Source: Halorhabdus rudnickae (GTDB taxonomy: Archaea; Halobacteriota; Halobacteria; Halobacteriales; Haloarculaceae). From it: a stretch of 64,000 nt of DNA. Numbering within the stretch: the first letter of the stretch is position 1; each line of letters begins with the position of its first letter. Where the stretch lies: NCBI RefSeq assembly GCF_900880625.1, contig NZ_CAAHFB010000004.1:124001-188000 (forward strand), written 5' to 3'. Of the stretch, positions 45,945 through 55,600 are shown in pieces. A program made the position numbers and the translations under genes. The notes beneath the pieces were generated by a model. It saw nothing but the letters and a program-made list of their open reading frames with translations. It had not been told where the DNA came from and made no database searches.

Positions 45945-47255
45945 ATGTTCGACAGAGTAAACGAGTTATCGGCTTCGTTGATCGGTGGTTCAGGTGGGGA
46001 TACAGATCTCAGTGAGGACACGTTCATCGAGTTGTTACGCGACGACGAACACCCTTTGCACGTACTGATTGGTGGCAATGTAGAGCACGAAACGGGTGGA
46101 CGGACCACGACTGTCGAGCCTGACGGGGATCACGCGGTATATCTCATCGTGACGGACGAGCGGGTGATGATCGTCCTGGGGGTCCAACCGGATACGGTCG
46201 AAATCGAGTTCAAACTGAGTACAGTCAAGCGGTGTACCGCTCAGTCCGGTTTACTGAACAAGACCCTGGTCGTGGACGGCGACGAGGAGACGATCCGCTT
46301 TTCGCCCACTGGGGGTGACCTTGAAGCCGTCGAGGACTACGTCGAACAGGCGTCGGACATCCATCAGGACGTTGGCGACGCCCTCCAGACCGCCACGGAT
46401 CGATTCGACACGCTTGAATCGAAGATCCGAGACGAGGGAGCAGGGTCGAATCTGTGGTTGCGTATCCAGTCTTCACTCTCGGAAGCCCGGAGTTATACGA
46501 CCAACGTCGGTACACAGCATCCGCTCGAATCGGACGCGAACGAGGTCACGTTAGATCGGCTACTCCATCGCGTCGAAGACGTCCAACGTGATCTTCAGCG
46601 ACGATACGTCGAGGCCTGGCTCGAACGCGGTCGAGCGCAACTTGCACAGGCACGGGACGCCCGGGAGGCCGACGACCATGCCTCGTTCTGTGTCTCGTAC
46701 ACGAACGCGGTCGAAGCCGCCGCTACACTACGAAACGCGATCGACCGATTGGAGCAGCTCCCCCAGCAAGCGGCCGACGAGATCGAGGCGTTCACGGGGG
46801 AACTAGATGGTTTCGATCGCTCGTACGTCGGAGAGACACGTGACGTCCTCGACAGAGCGAGAGAAGAAGATGACCCGGAGACTACAGCAAAGTGCTGGTA
46901 CGAAGCATACCGCCGATACGATGCTGCCCGCGCGGCGGCGTGGGATCAAACGGATGGTCTCCCGAAACTTGAGGCCGAGAAGGAACTCGATTCGATCGCT
47001 CCGGCGACGGTCCAAGCTCTCGTCGAACACGCCGATGTGCTCGAAGAGATGGGTGAAGACCGTGAGGACGACGACGTTGAGGAGGCACGCAAGTACTACG
47101 AACGGGCGACTGAGCGATTACGTACTGCGGAGACGATCGTCGAGGGGCATGACGCTGATTTCGACGACCGATCTTTCGAGGGACGGATCGAAAGGCTCGA
47201 AGAACAGATCGGCCGCACCAAGTGGGAGTGGGGGTCCCCTGGCTCGAACTCCTGA
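45945..47255 (+). CDS. PH-like/helical protein of unknown function, copy 1
   Basis: A 436-residue soluble protein. Residues ~35-140 are beta-rich and PH-like ('HAVYLIVTDERVMIVLG', 'IEFKLSTVKRCTAQSGLLNK' segments). Residues ~145-425 are acidic and helical with repeated 'AREADDHASFCVSYTNAVEAA'-type hairpins that resemble TPR-like units. The C-terminus has a 'KWEWG' signature, also present in copy 2. I do not recognise the family. It lies between sufU and sufS and converges with sufS. The predicted PH-like fold is a pattern guess. Confidence 0.7.
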   Translation: MFDRVNELSASLIGGSGGDTDLSEDTFIELLRDDEHPLHVLIGGNVEHETGGRTTTVEPDGDHAVYLIVTDERVMIVLGVQPDTVEIEFKLSTVKRCTAQSGLLNKTLVVDGDEETIRFSPTGGDLEAVEDYVEQASDIHQDVGDALQTATDRFDTLESKIRDEGAGSNLWLRIQSSLSEARSYTTNVGTQHPLESDANEVTLDRLLHRVEDVQRDLQRRYVEAWLERGRAQLAQARDAREADDHASFCVSYTNAVEAAATLRNAIDRLEQLPQQAADEIEAFTGELDGFDRSYVGETRDVLDRAREEDDPETTAKCWYEAYRRYDAARAAAWDQTDGLPKLEAEKELDSIAPATVQALVEHADVLEEMGEDREDDDVEEARKYYERATERLRTAETIVEGHDADFDDRSFEGRIERLEEQIGRTKWEWGSPGSNS

Positions 47256-47464
47256 GTCGTTCCCATAGTCAACAGGCGAAGCACGCCGAGTGCCTCGGGA
47301 TCGTTCTGCAGCTCTTCGGTCTTCCGTAATGTGAGCTGGTCTCCGTTCAACGAACTTGCCAGCGGCAAACCCGCGAGCAGATGACGGGATGCCCCACGCC
47401 TCGAAGCACTTGACTTGCTGTGATCGCTTCGTCTCACGTGAATGGCTGTTGCGTTCGCCCCGGT

Positions 47465-47672
47465 CGCTTCGGTCAGCACGTCGATCGTCGTTTGGCAGGT
47501 GTCGTAGACGTGGTGCGATGCTCGCCTAGTCGCGACCCTGCCTCTCTTCTCGTCGGGGCTGCGTGCAGGGATCGCCGGTCCGGATCGCGACCGTGTAGTC
47601 GTTGGGAATCGACGCGAGAGCGTGGGCGTGGACGGACCCCAGGTTGAACGAAACCAGATCGCCGCGTTCCCG
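47465..47672 (-). pseudogene. Decayed copy of the sufS 3' end
   Basis: About 208 bases match 49170-49375, the C-terminal part of sufS, for example the 20-base string CGTGGGCGTGGACGGACSCC (S = G or C) in both. The copy contains frame-breaking changes and reads no SufS protein. It follows the first PH-like gene as the real sufS end follows the second. Confidence 0.8.
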
Positions 47673-47782
47673 TCCGTGAGCGTCCAGAAGCCGAGCACAC
47701 CCTCGATAGCCGATAGATTCCGGCGGAAGACCGTTCCGCGGCAGGCGTGATGATTATAATTTTATTTGTATGCGTTCGAAAC

Positions 47783-47792
47783 CATATAAATG
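47783..47792 (+). promoter_or_regulatory. Candidate TATA box of PH-like gene copy 2
   Basis: CATATAAATG lies 64-73 bases before ATG 47856, leaving a leader of roughly 40 bases. Confidence 0.3.
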
Positions 47793-47855
47793 ATTAGTAC
47801 TTTATGCCACATGTACGTTAGTAAGGGTTGTTGTCTCCAGTGAGATGATACAGTA

Positions 47856-49112
47856 ATGTTTGACAGTATACAGGAGTTGCCGGATACCGCGCTTGGGAAC
47901 GTCGTCACGGCTGATTCCCCCAGCGGTCCGGTCGCAGAACTGCTGGAAGGAGACGAGCAACCCAGACACGTCCTGGCGGGCGACAGCGTCGAGTATGAGA
48001 CAGCGGAGCGAACGACGACACTCGAACCCGACAGCGAGCACCACGCCTATTTGATCGTAACTGACGACCGGGTGTTGGTTGTTCTTGGAGAACGACCGTC
48101 CGACAGCGAGATCGAATTCGAATTACGGTCAGTATCACGAGCAGCAGTCGAAGTCGGTTTGTTGAGTTCGACACTGGTGGTCGAAGATGGGGCAGAAGCG
48201 ATCCGGTTGTCGCCTACCCACGGCGATCCGGACGCGGTCGCGGAATACATTACGGTCATGGCAGAGGCGTACGCGGATGTCGAAGACGCCATCACGTCCG
48301 CCACGGAGATGACCGAGGAACTCGAAGACCAGGTCCGCGAAGGCGAGACGATCGGGTATCTCCGTCTCCAGATCCAGTCGGAGCTATCGGACGCTCGCTA
48401 CTCGGCCACACACGAGAAAATCCATACTGATCGGCTGCTGGAGAAGATCGAATCCACGGAAGAGGCCCTTAACCGGCGGTACGTCGATGCTTGGGTCGAC
48501 CAAGCCCGCGATGCATTGGAGCGTGCCGAGAGGGCGCTCGACGCGGATGAGTACACTCCGTTCTGTGAGGCGTACGTTACGGCTGCGGACGCATTGACGT
48601 CGCTCCGGGACGTACTTTCCAATCTCGACGATCCGCCTGAAGAGGTCTCCGATGAAGTCGAGGAGACGGCCGACGCCGTCGAGGGGGTGGCTGAGGCGTA
48701 CGTCGAGTCCACCCGGAACGTCTACGAGCGAGCGACAGACGCTGACGCCGCCGCGGTAACCGCCACGTGCTGGCTCGAAACCTACCGACGGGTGATGGCC
48801 GCTCGCGAGGCTGGTTGGGAGACGACAACCGACTCGACCGATCTCCCAATCTCGGAGATCGAATCGATCGCCGAGGCGACAGTCGATGCATTGCAACGGC
48901 ACGCTGATGCCCTCATGCGAGCCGGTGAGCGAGCACTGGACGACGATGTTTCGGAGGCACGGGAATACTTCGAGCGGGCGGTAACACAGATCCGTCAGGC
49001 ACAGGAAATCGTCGAGACGCAGGCAGTGGGCGATAGTGCAACCTACGACGAGCAACTGGCGGAACTCCAAGAAAAGATCGAAGTCACGGAGTGGGAGTGG
49101 GGAGGGACGTGA
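47856..49112 (+). CDS. PH-like/helical protein of unknown function, copy 2
   Basis: A 418-residue paralogue of the protein at 45945-47255 with the same layout: PH-like N-terminal part ('HHAYLIVTDDRVLVVLGE', then a GLLSSTLVVEDG strand), TPR-like helical hairpins and the C-terminal 'EWEWG' end. The two copies are clearly diverged in DNA. It converges with sufS at 28 bases. Duplication plus the sufS fragment shows it arose as part of a segmental duplication. Confidence 0.72.
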   Translation: MFDSIQELPDTALGNVVTADSPSGPVAELLEGDEQPRHVLAGDSVEYETAERTTTLEPDSEHHAYLIVTDDRVLVVLGERPSDSEIEFELRSVSRAAVEVGLLSSTLVVEDGAEAIRLSPTHGDPDAVAEYITVMAEAYADVEDAITSATEMTEELEDQVREGETIGYLRLQIQSELSDARYSATHEKIHTDRLLEKIESTEEALNRRYVDAWVDQARDALERAERALDADEYTPFCEAYVTAADALTSLRDVLSNLDDPPEEVSDEVEETADAVEGVAEAYVESTRNVYERATDADAAAVTATCWLETYRRVMAAREAGWETTTDSTDLPISEIESIAEATVDALQRHADALMRAGERALDDDVSEAREYFERAVTQIRQAQEIVETQAVGDSATYDEQLAELQEKIEVTEWEWGGT

Positions 49113-49139
49113 GTGTCGCCGAGACGACAGTGTGGCCGC

Positions 49140-50387
49140 TTATGCGAACAGTTCTCTGGCGTCGTCGATCGCTTCGATCAGCACGTCGATCTCTTCAGGC
49201 GTGTTGTACACGTAAAAGGAAGCGCGCGCTGTCGCAGCTACACCTAACTTGTCGTGGAGCGGTTGCGTACAGTGATCACCGGCCCGGATCGCGACCGCGT
49301 AGTCGTTGAGGATCGACGCGAGATCGTGGGCGTGGACGGACGCCAAGTTGAACGAAACCAGACCGCCGCGTTCCTCACCCGCAGGCGGCCCATACGTCTC
49401 CACATCGTCGAACTCCCCCAGGCGATCGAGGGCGTACTGGGCGAGTTCGTTCTCGTGACGGGCGATCGCCTCCATGCCGATGTCCTCGAGATACTCGACA
49501 GCCTCCGCGAGCGCTATTCCCTGGGCGATCCGGGGCGTCCCGGCCTCGAACTTCCAGGGCAACTCGTTCCAGGTGGCGTCCTCGAAGGTGACCTTCGTGA
49601 TCATGTCACCGCCGTAGTTGAACGGTTCCATGTCTTCTAAGATCGCTTTCTTGCCGTACAGTGCGCCGATCCCAGTCGGGCCAGCCATCTTGTGTCCCGA
49701 GAAGGCATAGAAATCCGCGTCGATCGCCTCGACGTCGACCGGCCGGTTGGGAACGGCCTGGGCACCGTCGACAAAGATCATGGCGTCCTCGGCGTGCGCC
49801 ATTTCGGCGAGTTCATCGACAGGATTGATCGTCCCGAGCGTGTTCGAGACGTGGACCACCGACACCATCGCCGTATCCGGGCCGATCACCTCTTTTGCGT
49901 GTTCCATGTCGAGATGGCCATCGTCGGTGACCCGGATGTACCGGACTGTCGCGCCAGTCTGCTTGGCGATCTGTTGCCAGGTGACCAGCGAGGCGTGGTG
50001 CTCCATCTCCGTCAGGACGACCTCGTCGCCAGGACCCAGTTCGTTCAACCCCCAGGCGTAGGCGACGAGGTTCTCGGACTCAGTCGTATTCGAGGTGAAG
50101 ACCAGTTCTTCGCGACCGCCCCCAGCGCCGATAAACTCGGCGACGCGGTCGTGGGCGTCCTCGTAGGCCACCGACGCCTCCTGACTGAGGTGATGGAGAC
50201 CACGGTGGACATTGGCGTTGTAGCGCTCGTAGTACTCGGTGATGGCGTCGATCACCTGCTGGGGCGTCTGGGTCGTCGCTGCGTTGTCGAGGTAGACCAG
50301 CGGTGTTCCGTCGAACTCCCGCTCGAGGACGGGAAAGTCCTCGCGGATGGCGGGGACGGCGAGGTCCCCGGATTCGCGTACTGTCAT
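49140..50387 (-). CDS. sufS: Cysteine desulfurase SufS
   Basis: A 415-residue PLP enzyme that supplies sulfur for Fe-S assembly. 'VYLDNAATTQTPQQVIDAI' at the start, the PLP Lys in 'YAFSGHKMAGPTGIGALYG', 'RAGDHCTQPLHDKLG' with the reactive Cys region near the C-terminus, and normal length support it. Its partner sufU is at 45220-45660. Confidence 0.95.
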   Translation of the reverse strand: MTVRESGDLAVPAIREDFPVLEREFDGTPLVYLDNAATTQTPQQVIDAITEYYERYNANVHRGLHHLSQEASVAYEDAHDRVAEFIGAGGGREELVFTSNTTESENLVAYAWGLNELGPGDEVVLTEMEHHASLVTWQQIAKQTGATVRYIRVTDDGHLDMEHAKEVIGPDTAMVSVVHVSNTLGTINPVDELAEMAHAEDAMIFVDGAQAVPNRPVDVEAIDADFYAFSGHKMAGPTGIGALYGKKAILEDMEPFNYGGDMITKVTFEDATWNELPWKFEAGTPRIAQGIALAEAVEYLEDIGMEAIARHENELAQYALDRLGEFDDVETYGPPAGEERGGLVSFNLASVHAHDLASILNDYAVAIRAGDHCTQPLHDKLGVAATARASFYVYNTPEEIDVLIEAIDDARELFA

Positions 50388-50473
50388 TACCTGACAGTGG
50401 GGGACCGAGACTGAACTTTCCTTCGGTCCGCCTAGAAACAGGAGGTGATTACGGAACGGGAAAGACGGCTGCG

Positions 50474-50740
50474 TTACTCGCCGAGGTGCTGCTGGATCGC
50501 GAACGTGTAGATCGCGTACACCAGCAGCACGATGACGCCGACGAGGATGAGTCCCGCCCGGATGGACGGGTCAATCAGGACCGCGTCGGGGATAGCGCCG
50601 TCTTCCGTCACGGGACCGGCTGACCGGCCGGCGATCGATTCGAGCAGTCCCAGCACGACGACTCCAAGGATGATCAGTCCGCCGCCGAGTGCCATTGCGA
50701 CCTTGTCCGCCATCGTCTCCGTGGTAGTGTTGGTTGCCAT
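50474..50740 (-). CDS. Small membrane protein downstream of the DoxX gene
   Basis: An 88-residue protein with two hydrophobic segments. ATG 50740 ('MATNTTTET') is the start. It ends a two-gene unit, 13 bases after the DoxX-family gene. Function unknown; it may be a partner of the DoxX protein. Confidence 0.65.
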   Translation of the reverse strand: MATNTTTETMADKVAMALGGGLIILGVVVLGLLESIAGRSAGPVTEDGAIPDAVLIDPSIRAGLILVGVIVLLVYAIYTFAIQQHLGE

Positions 50741-50753
50741 GTTTGTCACCTCC

Positions 50754-51275
50754 TTAACCGAGTATGTACCGCAGCCATTGGTTGTTCTGGACGAGGGAGG
50801 TCCGCTCGATGTACGCATCGAGCCCCCAAACGCGACCGGCGCCGAGGATGATCAGCGCGATGAACAACACCAGCCCCATCAGGTCGCCGTTGACCATGCC
50901 GTGGGCCCATTCTTGGTTGGCCGTCGTGAAGAAAACCATCAGAAAGGTCCCGAAGAACGCGGCCAGCCTGAGCAGGCAACCGACGATCAGGCCAAGCCCG
51001 ATCAGCGTCTGCCCGACTGGAACCATGACGTTCACGATTTCGAGCCCGATTCCGCTGCTGAACGCTGTCATGATCGGTGAGACTATTGTTCCTTCCGAAC
51101 CCACGAACCAACTTGCGTCGAAGGGCCAGTTCAGGATCTTGTCCAATCCGGCATGGAGGAACCACCACCCGACTATCAACCGCAGCAGCAGCGTCCAGTA
51201 GGCCAGCCATCTACCGTCTATCTCGTACGATACGTCCGTCCCGAACAGGGTCGTATCCACCTCGGTGTTTGCCAT
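50754..51275 (-). CDS. DoxX-family membrane protein
   Basis: A 173-residue protein with four membrane segments and the family core 'RLIVGWWFLHAGLDKIL' near residue 32. DoxX relatives take part in quinone- or sulfide-linked redox steps, but the family is broad. It leads a two-gene unit with the small membrane protein. Confidence 0.85.
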   Translation of the reverse strand: MANTEVDTTLFGTDVSYEIDGRWLAYWTLLLRLIVGWWFLHAGLDKILNWPFDASWFVGSEGTIVSPIMTAFSSGIGLEIVNVMVPVGQTLIGLGLIVGCLLRLAAFFGTFLMVFFTTANQEWAHGMVNGDLMGLVLFIALIILGAGRVWGLDAYIERTSLVQNNQWLRYILG

Positions 51276-51530
51276 TACTATCTACCTCACATCCAGTCTT
51301 CTCCGGAGAGGTATATTAAAGCGGGTGGTATTTTCAGCTCCTGATAAACAATGTAGGGGATATTAGCTCATCCAAATACTCCGACAGTCGGTGAATAGTA
51401 GTCAACAAAGTCTTGATATCTGATTTCGATATCCAAGTCACCTCATACATCGAATAATATATTTTGATTGCCAGTTTCCGGATTCGGGCGTCGGCCAAGT
51501 CGGGCGGGCCACGAAGCCGGGACAGTTTCA
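51276..51530. other. Intergenic stretch, no gene seen
   Basis: AT-rich around 51330-51460. No coding or RNA gene is recognised; the DoxX promoter must lie at its left end. Confidence 0.4.
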
Positions 51531-51539
51531 TGCAACGAG

Positions 51540-52048
51540 GTCGGTTCGATGGTAAGTCAGAGGGCACTCTCGACTGGGAAACACTCGCCATAGAGACGCT
51601 CTATACCTGCGACGGGTTCTGTGTACGCATCGAGACGGGCCGGCTGCCAGACGGAACTGGGACGATTTCGACTATCTCGAAGCGGACGAGAACGTCGTTG
51701 ACCTTCCGTTTACCCGGGATGGCGAGATGGCCGTTATCAAGGAGTGGCGACAGGCCGTCGGACGAGTCAACCACGGCCTTCCGGCGGGGGTTCTGGAACC
51801 CTATGGCGACGATCCCGCGACGGCTGTCGACCGAGAACCCTCCGAGGAGACGGGCTACGAGCCTGGTAGCGTCGAGCACCTGAGACGGTGGAACCCGCAA
51901 ACGGTTTCTCCCATACCGTTTTCCACTACTATCTCGCGACGGAGTGTACGCAGACAGCCGACCGCGATCTGGCTGACAACGAGTCCACCGCCGTCGAGAC
52001 AACAACGTTCGACGCGATCGTTGAGGCAGCCCGCGAGGACGAGTTCTG
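51540..52048 (+). pseudogene. Broken NUDIX hydrolase (ADP-ribose pyrophosphatase type)
   Basis: Protein-like pieces follow in three frames: 'LDWETLAIETLYTCDGFCV', then 'EMAVIKEWRQAVGRVNHGLP' running into a Nudix box 'LEPYGDDPATAVDREPSEET' (REL changed to REP), then 'HTVFHYYLATECTQ' to 'TTTFDAIVEAAREDEF' and a stop. At least two frameshifts and a short 3' end mark it as dead. It resembles haloarchaeal ADP-ribose pyrophosphatases. Confidence 0.8.
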
Positions 52049-52142
52049 AGACAGGCGGACACTGCTTGGGCACTCTCGATTGCGGTGACTGGGGGCGACT
52101 TGGAACGGAATCCTTAGGCCCGCGGATACTCCAGGAAGGAGC

Positions 52143-53618
52143 ATGCGCGAGCACTTCGAACTCCAGGGGTACGACGCCGCGGGACGACTCGGCGAGTTGA
52201 CCGTTCCGCGAGCGGACGTCACCGTCGAGACTCCTGCACTCCTGCCGGTCATCAACCCACATCACGAGACGATCGAACCCCGCCGACTCGAGATGGAGTT
52301 CGGAGCCGAGATGCTCATCACCAACAGCTACGTCATCTACGGGAGCGACGAGGTTCGCGAACCCGCCCTCGAAGACGGTCTGCACGACCTGCTTGACTTT
52401 TCGGGGGCGATCATGACCGATTCGGGGTCGTTCCAGCTGGCCGAGTACGGCGAGATCGACGTGACCAACGAGGAGATCCTGGCGTTCCAACACGAGATCG
52501 GGACGGACATCGGCACGCCCGTGGACATCCCGACGCCCCCCGATGTCTCACGCGAGCGCGCCGTCGACGAACTGGCGACGACCCAACAGCGCTTGGAGGT
52601 GGCCGCCGACCTCGACTTCGGGGAGATGCTCGTCAACGCCCCCATCCAGGGGTCAACGTATCCCGACCTTCGGGAACGTGCCGCCGGGGATGCCTACGGC
52701 ACGGGATTGGACGTGTTCCCGGTCGGCGCGATGGTGCCCCTGATGAACGACTACCGCTACGGCGACATGATCGAGGCAGTCATGGCAGCCAAGCGAGGTC
52801 TCGGCGAGGACGCCCCAGTGCACCTCTTTGGGGCGGGTCATCCGATGATGTTCGCCCTCGCAGTGGCGGCGGGCTGTGACCTCTTCGATTCGGCCGCCTA
52901 CGCGCTGTACGCCCGTGACGATCGCTATCTCACGGTGCGGGGCACCCGCCATCTCGAAGACCTCGAGTACTTCCCGTGTGAGTGCCCTATCTGTACGGCA
53001 CACAGCCCGGCGGATCTCCGTGATCGCTCCGGAGACGAGCGGATGCGTCTGCTCGCCGAGCACAACCTTCACGTCTCGTTCGGCGAGATGCGTCGCATCA
53101 AGCAGGCAATCCGGCGAGGCAATCTGCTGGAACTCGTCGAGACGCGTGCGCGGGCACACCCGACAGTGATCGACGGTTACCGGGCGTTACTAGCGTACGT
53201 CGACCAGCTTGAGGCGACCGATCCCGCTTCCAAGGACGCGTTCTTCTACCTCTCGGGGGAGAGTGCCGACCGACCGGAAGTCCAGCGACATCACGATCGG
53301 TTGCATCGAATCGAACTGACAGGCGAGCTGTTGGTTCGTTCTGACGGTGTGAGTGCGACTGCGGGGGAGTACGACGATGTCTGGACAGTGATTCCGCCGT
53401 TCGGACCGATCCCCGGCGGCCTCGAACAGACGTATCCGGTCACCGCCGAGGTGCCGGATCGAATCGACGACCGGGCATACCGTTCGGCCATCCGGGGGAT
53501 CACCGCTCTCACGGAGCACAGTGACGCTTCGATCACGTTCGTCCACGACGGCTGGCCGACGAGCGCGCTCGATCGTCTTCCGGACAGCGTGGATGTATCG
53601 ACGGTACCATCGGAGTGA
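52143..53618 (+). CDS. tgtA: Archaeosine tRNA-guanine transglycosylase
   Basis: A 491-residue enzyme that swaps guanine 15 in tRNA for preQ0. '[19 protein letters not shown]' carries the catalytic Asp, '[20 protein letters not shown]' the substrate site, and '[16 protein letters not shown]' with a later His the zinc site. The other pathway genes arcS (57271) and raSEA (60407) lie nearby on the same strand. The stop codon abuts a 78-base hairpin. Confidence 0.95.
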   Translation: MREHFELQGYDAAGRLGELTVPRADVTVETPALLPVINPHHETIEPRRLEMEFGAEMLITNSYVIYGSDEVREPALEDGLHDLLDFSGAIMTDSGSFQLAEYGEIDVTNEEILAFQHEIGTDIGTPVDIPTPPDVSRERAVDELATTQQRLEVAADLDFGEMLVNAPIQGSTYPDLRERAAGDAYGTGLDVFPVGAMVPLMNDYRYGDMIEAVMAAKRGLGEDAPVHLFGAGHPMMFALAVAAGCDLFDSAAYALYARDDRYLTVRGTRHLEDLEYFPCECPICTAHSPADLRDRSGDERMRLLAEHNLHVSFGEMRRIKQAIRRGNLLELVETRARAHPTVIDGYRALLAYVDQLEATDPASKDAFFYLSGESADRPEVQRHHDRLHRIELTGELLVRSDGVSATAGEYDDVWTVIPPFGPIPGGLEQTYPVTAEVPDRIDDRAYRSAIRGITALTEHSDASITFVHDGWPTSALDRLPDSVDVSTVPSE

Positions 53619-53696
53619 TACTGGTGGCTATAAGTTCGTAAAGATATCCGGCACACCGTCGTGCCGGATCATTTCGAAATGTTATAGCCACCAGTA
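53619..53696. repeat. 78-base inverted repeat/hairpin directly after tgtA
   Basis: Outer arms TACTGGTGGCTATAA (53619-53633) and its complement (53682-53696) are a perfect 15-base pair, and inner arms ATCCGGCAC (53646-53654) and GTGCCGGAT (53661-53669) share the same centre. The middle pairs only partly. It starts at the base after the tgtA stop. It could be a MITE-like element, an RNA structure or a terminator. Confidence 0.8.
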
Positions 53697-53852
53697 TGAG
53701 GGCCCAGTCACGGTCGACTGCTCGATGGCAGCGGGCGTTTCCGTCGTGGCGACCCGCCCTGGATCGCACACTATCGCGAAGATCGTTCGGTCGATCCCGG
53801 TAAGCACTGACAGCACCCGTGGGCTTTCCCGTCCGGTCGTCGTTGCCCCGAT

Positions 53853-54800
53853 ATGAGTCAGTTCGACCGGACGAACGATTCCGGGAACGAATCGGGGGTC
53901 GGGACCGAGACGGCCCCGGACCCGGCGCGGACCGAATCTCGCATCCCCCCGGCGGAGGTCTTCTCCATTCTCGGCAACGACACGCGGGTGGCCATCCTCC
54001 AGGCCATGCTGGAACTCGGTGCCGACGAGCAGCCGGTCAGTTTCACGGCCATCTTCGAGCAGGTTGAGGTGGCCGACAGCGCAAACTTCAGCTACCACCT
54101 CGAGCAGTTGACGGGCCATTTCGTCGCCCACCGCGAGGACGGCTACGTGTTCCGCTATCCCGGACGGAAAGTCGTCAGTTCGATCTTCACCGGCACGCTC
54201 ACGGAGCGCGCCCAGCTTGGCTTTTTCCCCGTCGGGGGCACGTGTTACGCGTGTGAGGGACCGCTGCACGGCTGGTACGTCGACGACGAACTCACCATCG
54301 GCTGTACCGACTGTGGGACGATTCAGGTCAGCTATCCCTTCCCTGCCGGCGGACTCGACGACCGCACGACCGAGGACGTTCTCGAGGCGTTCCAGCATTA
54401 CGTCCGCCACCACTACTGTCTGGCCGCCGACGGCGTTTGTCCGGAGTGTACTGGCTCGATCGAGTCCGACCTCGTGGTCGATCCGGACGAGGACGACCTG
54501 GACGTCGCCGTTGGGCACGTCTGTCAGCGCTGCGGGTACCGTCTGCAGTCGACCGTCGGTATCACGCTGCTCGATGTCGCCGACGTCCTGGTGTTCTTCT
54601 CGAAGCGCGGCGTCGATCTGAACGCGACGCCGTTCTGGCACTTCGATTGGTGCGTCAGCGACCAGCGCACGGAGGTCGTCTCGACTGATCCGCTCCGTGT
54701 CAGGTTGACCCTCCCCTGTGAGGGCGACGAACTCCGCGTCCTTCTCGACGAAGCCGTCTCTGTGATCGATACCGCTGTCGTCGAACGACTCCCGGAGTAG
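53853..54800 (+). CDS. Winged-helix protein with zinc ribbon
   Basis: A 315-residue protein. Residues ~30-110 form an ArsR-type winged helix ('AEVFSILGNDTRVAILQAML', 'NFSYHLEQLTGHFVAHR'). A zinc ribbon follows with C-x2-C pairs in 'CYACEG', 'CTDCGT', 'CPECTG' and 'CQRCGY'. The helical/beta C-terminus is haloarchaeal-specific. It is probably a transcriptional regulator; no target is visible. Confidence 0.8.
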   Translation: MSQFDRTNDSGNESGVGTETAPDPARTESRIPPAEVFSILGNDTRVAILQAMLELGADEQPVSFTAIFEQVEVADSANFSYHLEQLTGHFVAHREDGYVFRYPGRKVVSSIFTGTLTERAQLGFFPVGGTCYACEGPLHGWYVDDELTIGCTDCGTIQVSYPFPAGGLDDRTTEDVLEAFQHYVRHHYCLAADGVCPECTGSIESDLVVDPDEDDLDVAVGHVCQRCGYRLQSTVGITLLDVADVLVFFSKRGVDLNATPFWHFDWCVSDQRTEVVSTDPLRVRLTLPCEGDELRVLLDEAVSVIDTAVVERLPE

Positions 54801-54949
54801 CCGACGATGTATGTGTCAAATCTTCAACTGTATTCGGATCAAGCAAGGGCTCATGTCGATCGAACCCCTTGCGCGGAGTGTATGACCCAGTCACCGACTG
54901 GACGGATCGCATCGACGACTCGGACGAACGCAGGGAGTGATCGGTAAGC

Positions 54950-55447
54950 ATGGTCGACGGAGAGCAGTTCCGGGCCGTCCTCGGGCAGTTTGCGACCGGC
55001 GTGACCGTCGTGACGCTACCGGGTGACCCGCCTCACGGCATCACCGTCAGCGCGTTCGCCAGTCTGTCGGTCGACCCGCCGCTCGTACTCGTCTCGCTCG
55101 ACCACGATACCGATGCCCATCGGCGACTCGCCGACGGCGACGACGACGGGTTTGCCGTCAACATCCTCGCTCGTGGACAGCGCCACCTTGGTGAATTCTT
55201 CGCAGGAATGACCGACGACGGCGACCCGTTCGCCGAAGCGAGCGACGCTCCTGCCACGGGTGCGCCCGTCTTCGAGGACGACCTCGCGTACGTCGACTGT
55301 ACGCTGTACGATAGCTTCCAAGCGGGCGATCACACGGTGTACGTGGGGCACGTCGAGGCGGCCGAACTCTTCAATCCCGACGCCGAACCGCTCACGTATC
55401 ACCGTGGGGAGTGGGGGACGACCGCAGCGTCAGCGGACGACGCCTGA
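54950..55447 (+). CDS. Flavin reductase-like domain protein
   Basis: A 165-residue FMN-binding split-barrel protein. 'RAVLGQFATGVTVVTL' opens it, followed by 'ITVSAFASLSVDPPLVLVSL' and 'FAVNILARGQRHLGEFF', the flavin-binding core. It may supply reduced flavin to a monooxygenase or act as an oxidoreductase itself. Confidence 0.9.
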   Translation: MVDGEQFRAVLGQFATGVTVVTLPGDPPHGITVSAFASLSVDPPLVLVSLDHDTDAHRRLADGDDDGFAVNILARGQRHLGEFFAGMTDDGDPFAEASDAPATGAPVFEDDLAYVDCTLYDSFQAGDHTVYVGHVEAAELFNPDAEPLTYHRGEWGTTAASADDA

Positions 55448-55600
55448 TCGCTGGCAGTGCTCTGTCTCGGAGTCCTGTGCTGATAGTGCGAGGCACAGCC
55501 ACATGACTGCTGCCGTGATCGGGTGACTCACGGCTGCGGTGATGGGTATTCTCTGTCGCAAAAATGCCCACTGCAGTGTGTCGGCCGGGTGGCCGCGCAG

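Noticed and set aside
45945-49112. Mobile element carrying the PH-like genes
   Set aside because: No integrase, transposase or terminal repeats; the sufS fragment shows tandem duplication instead.
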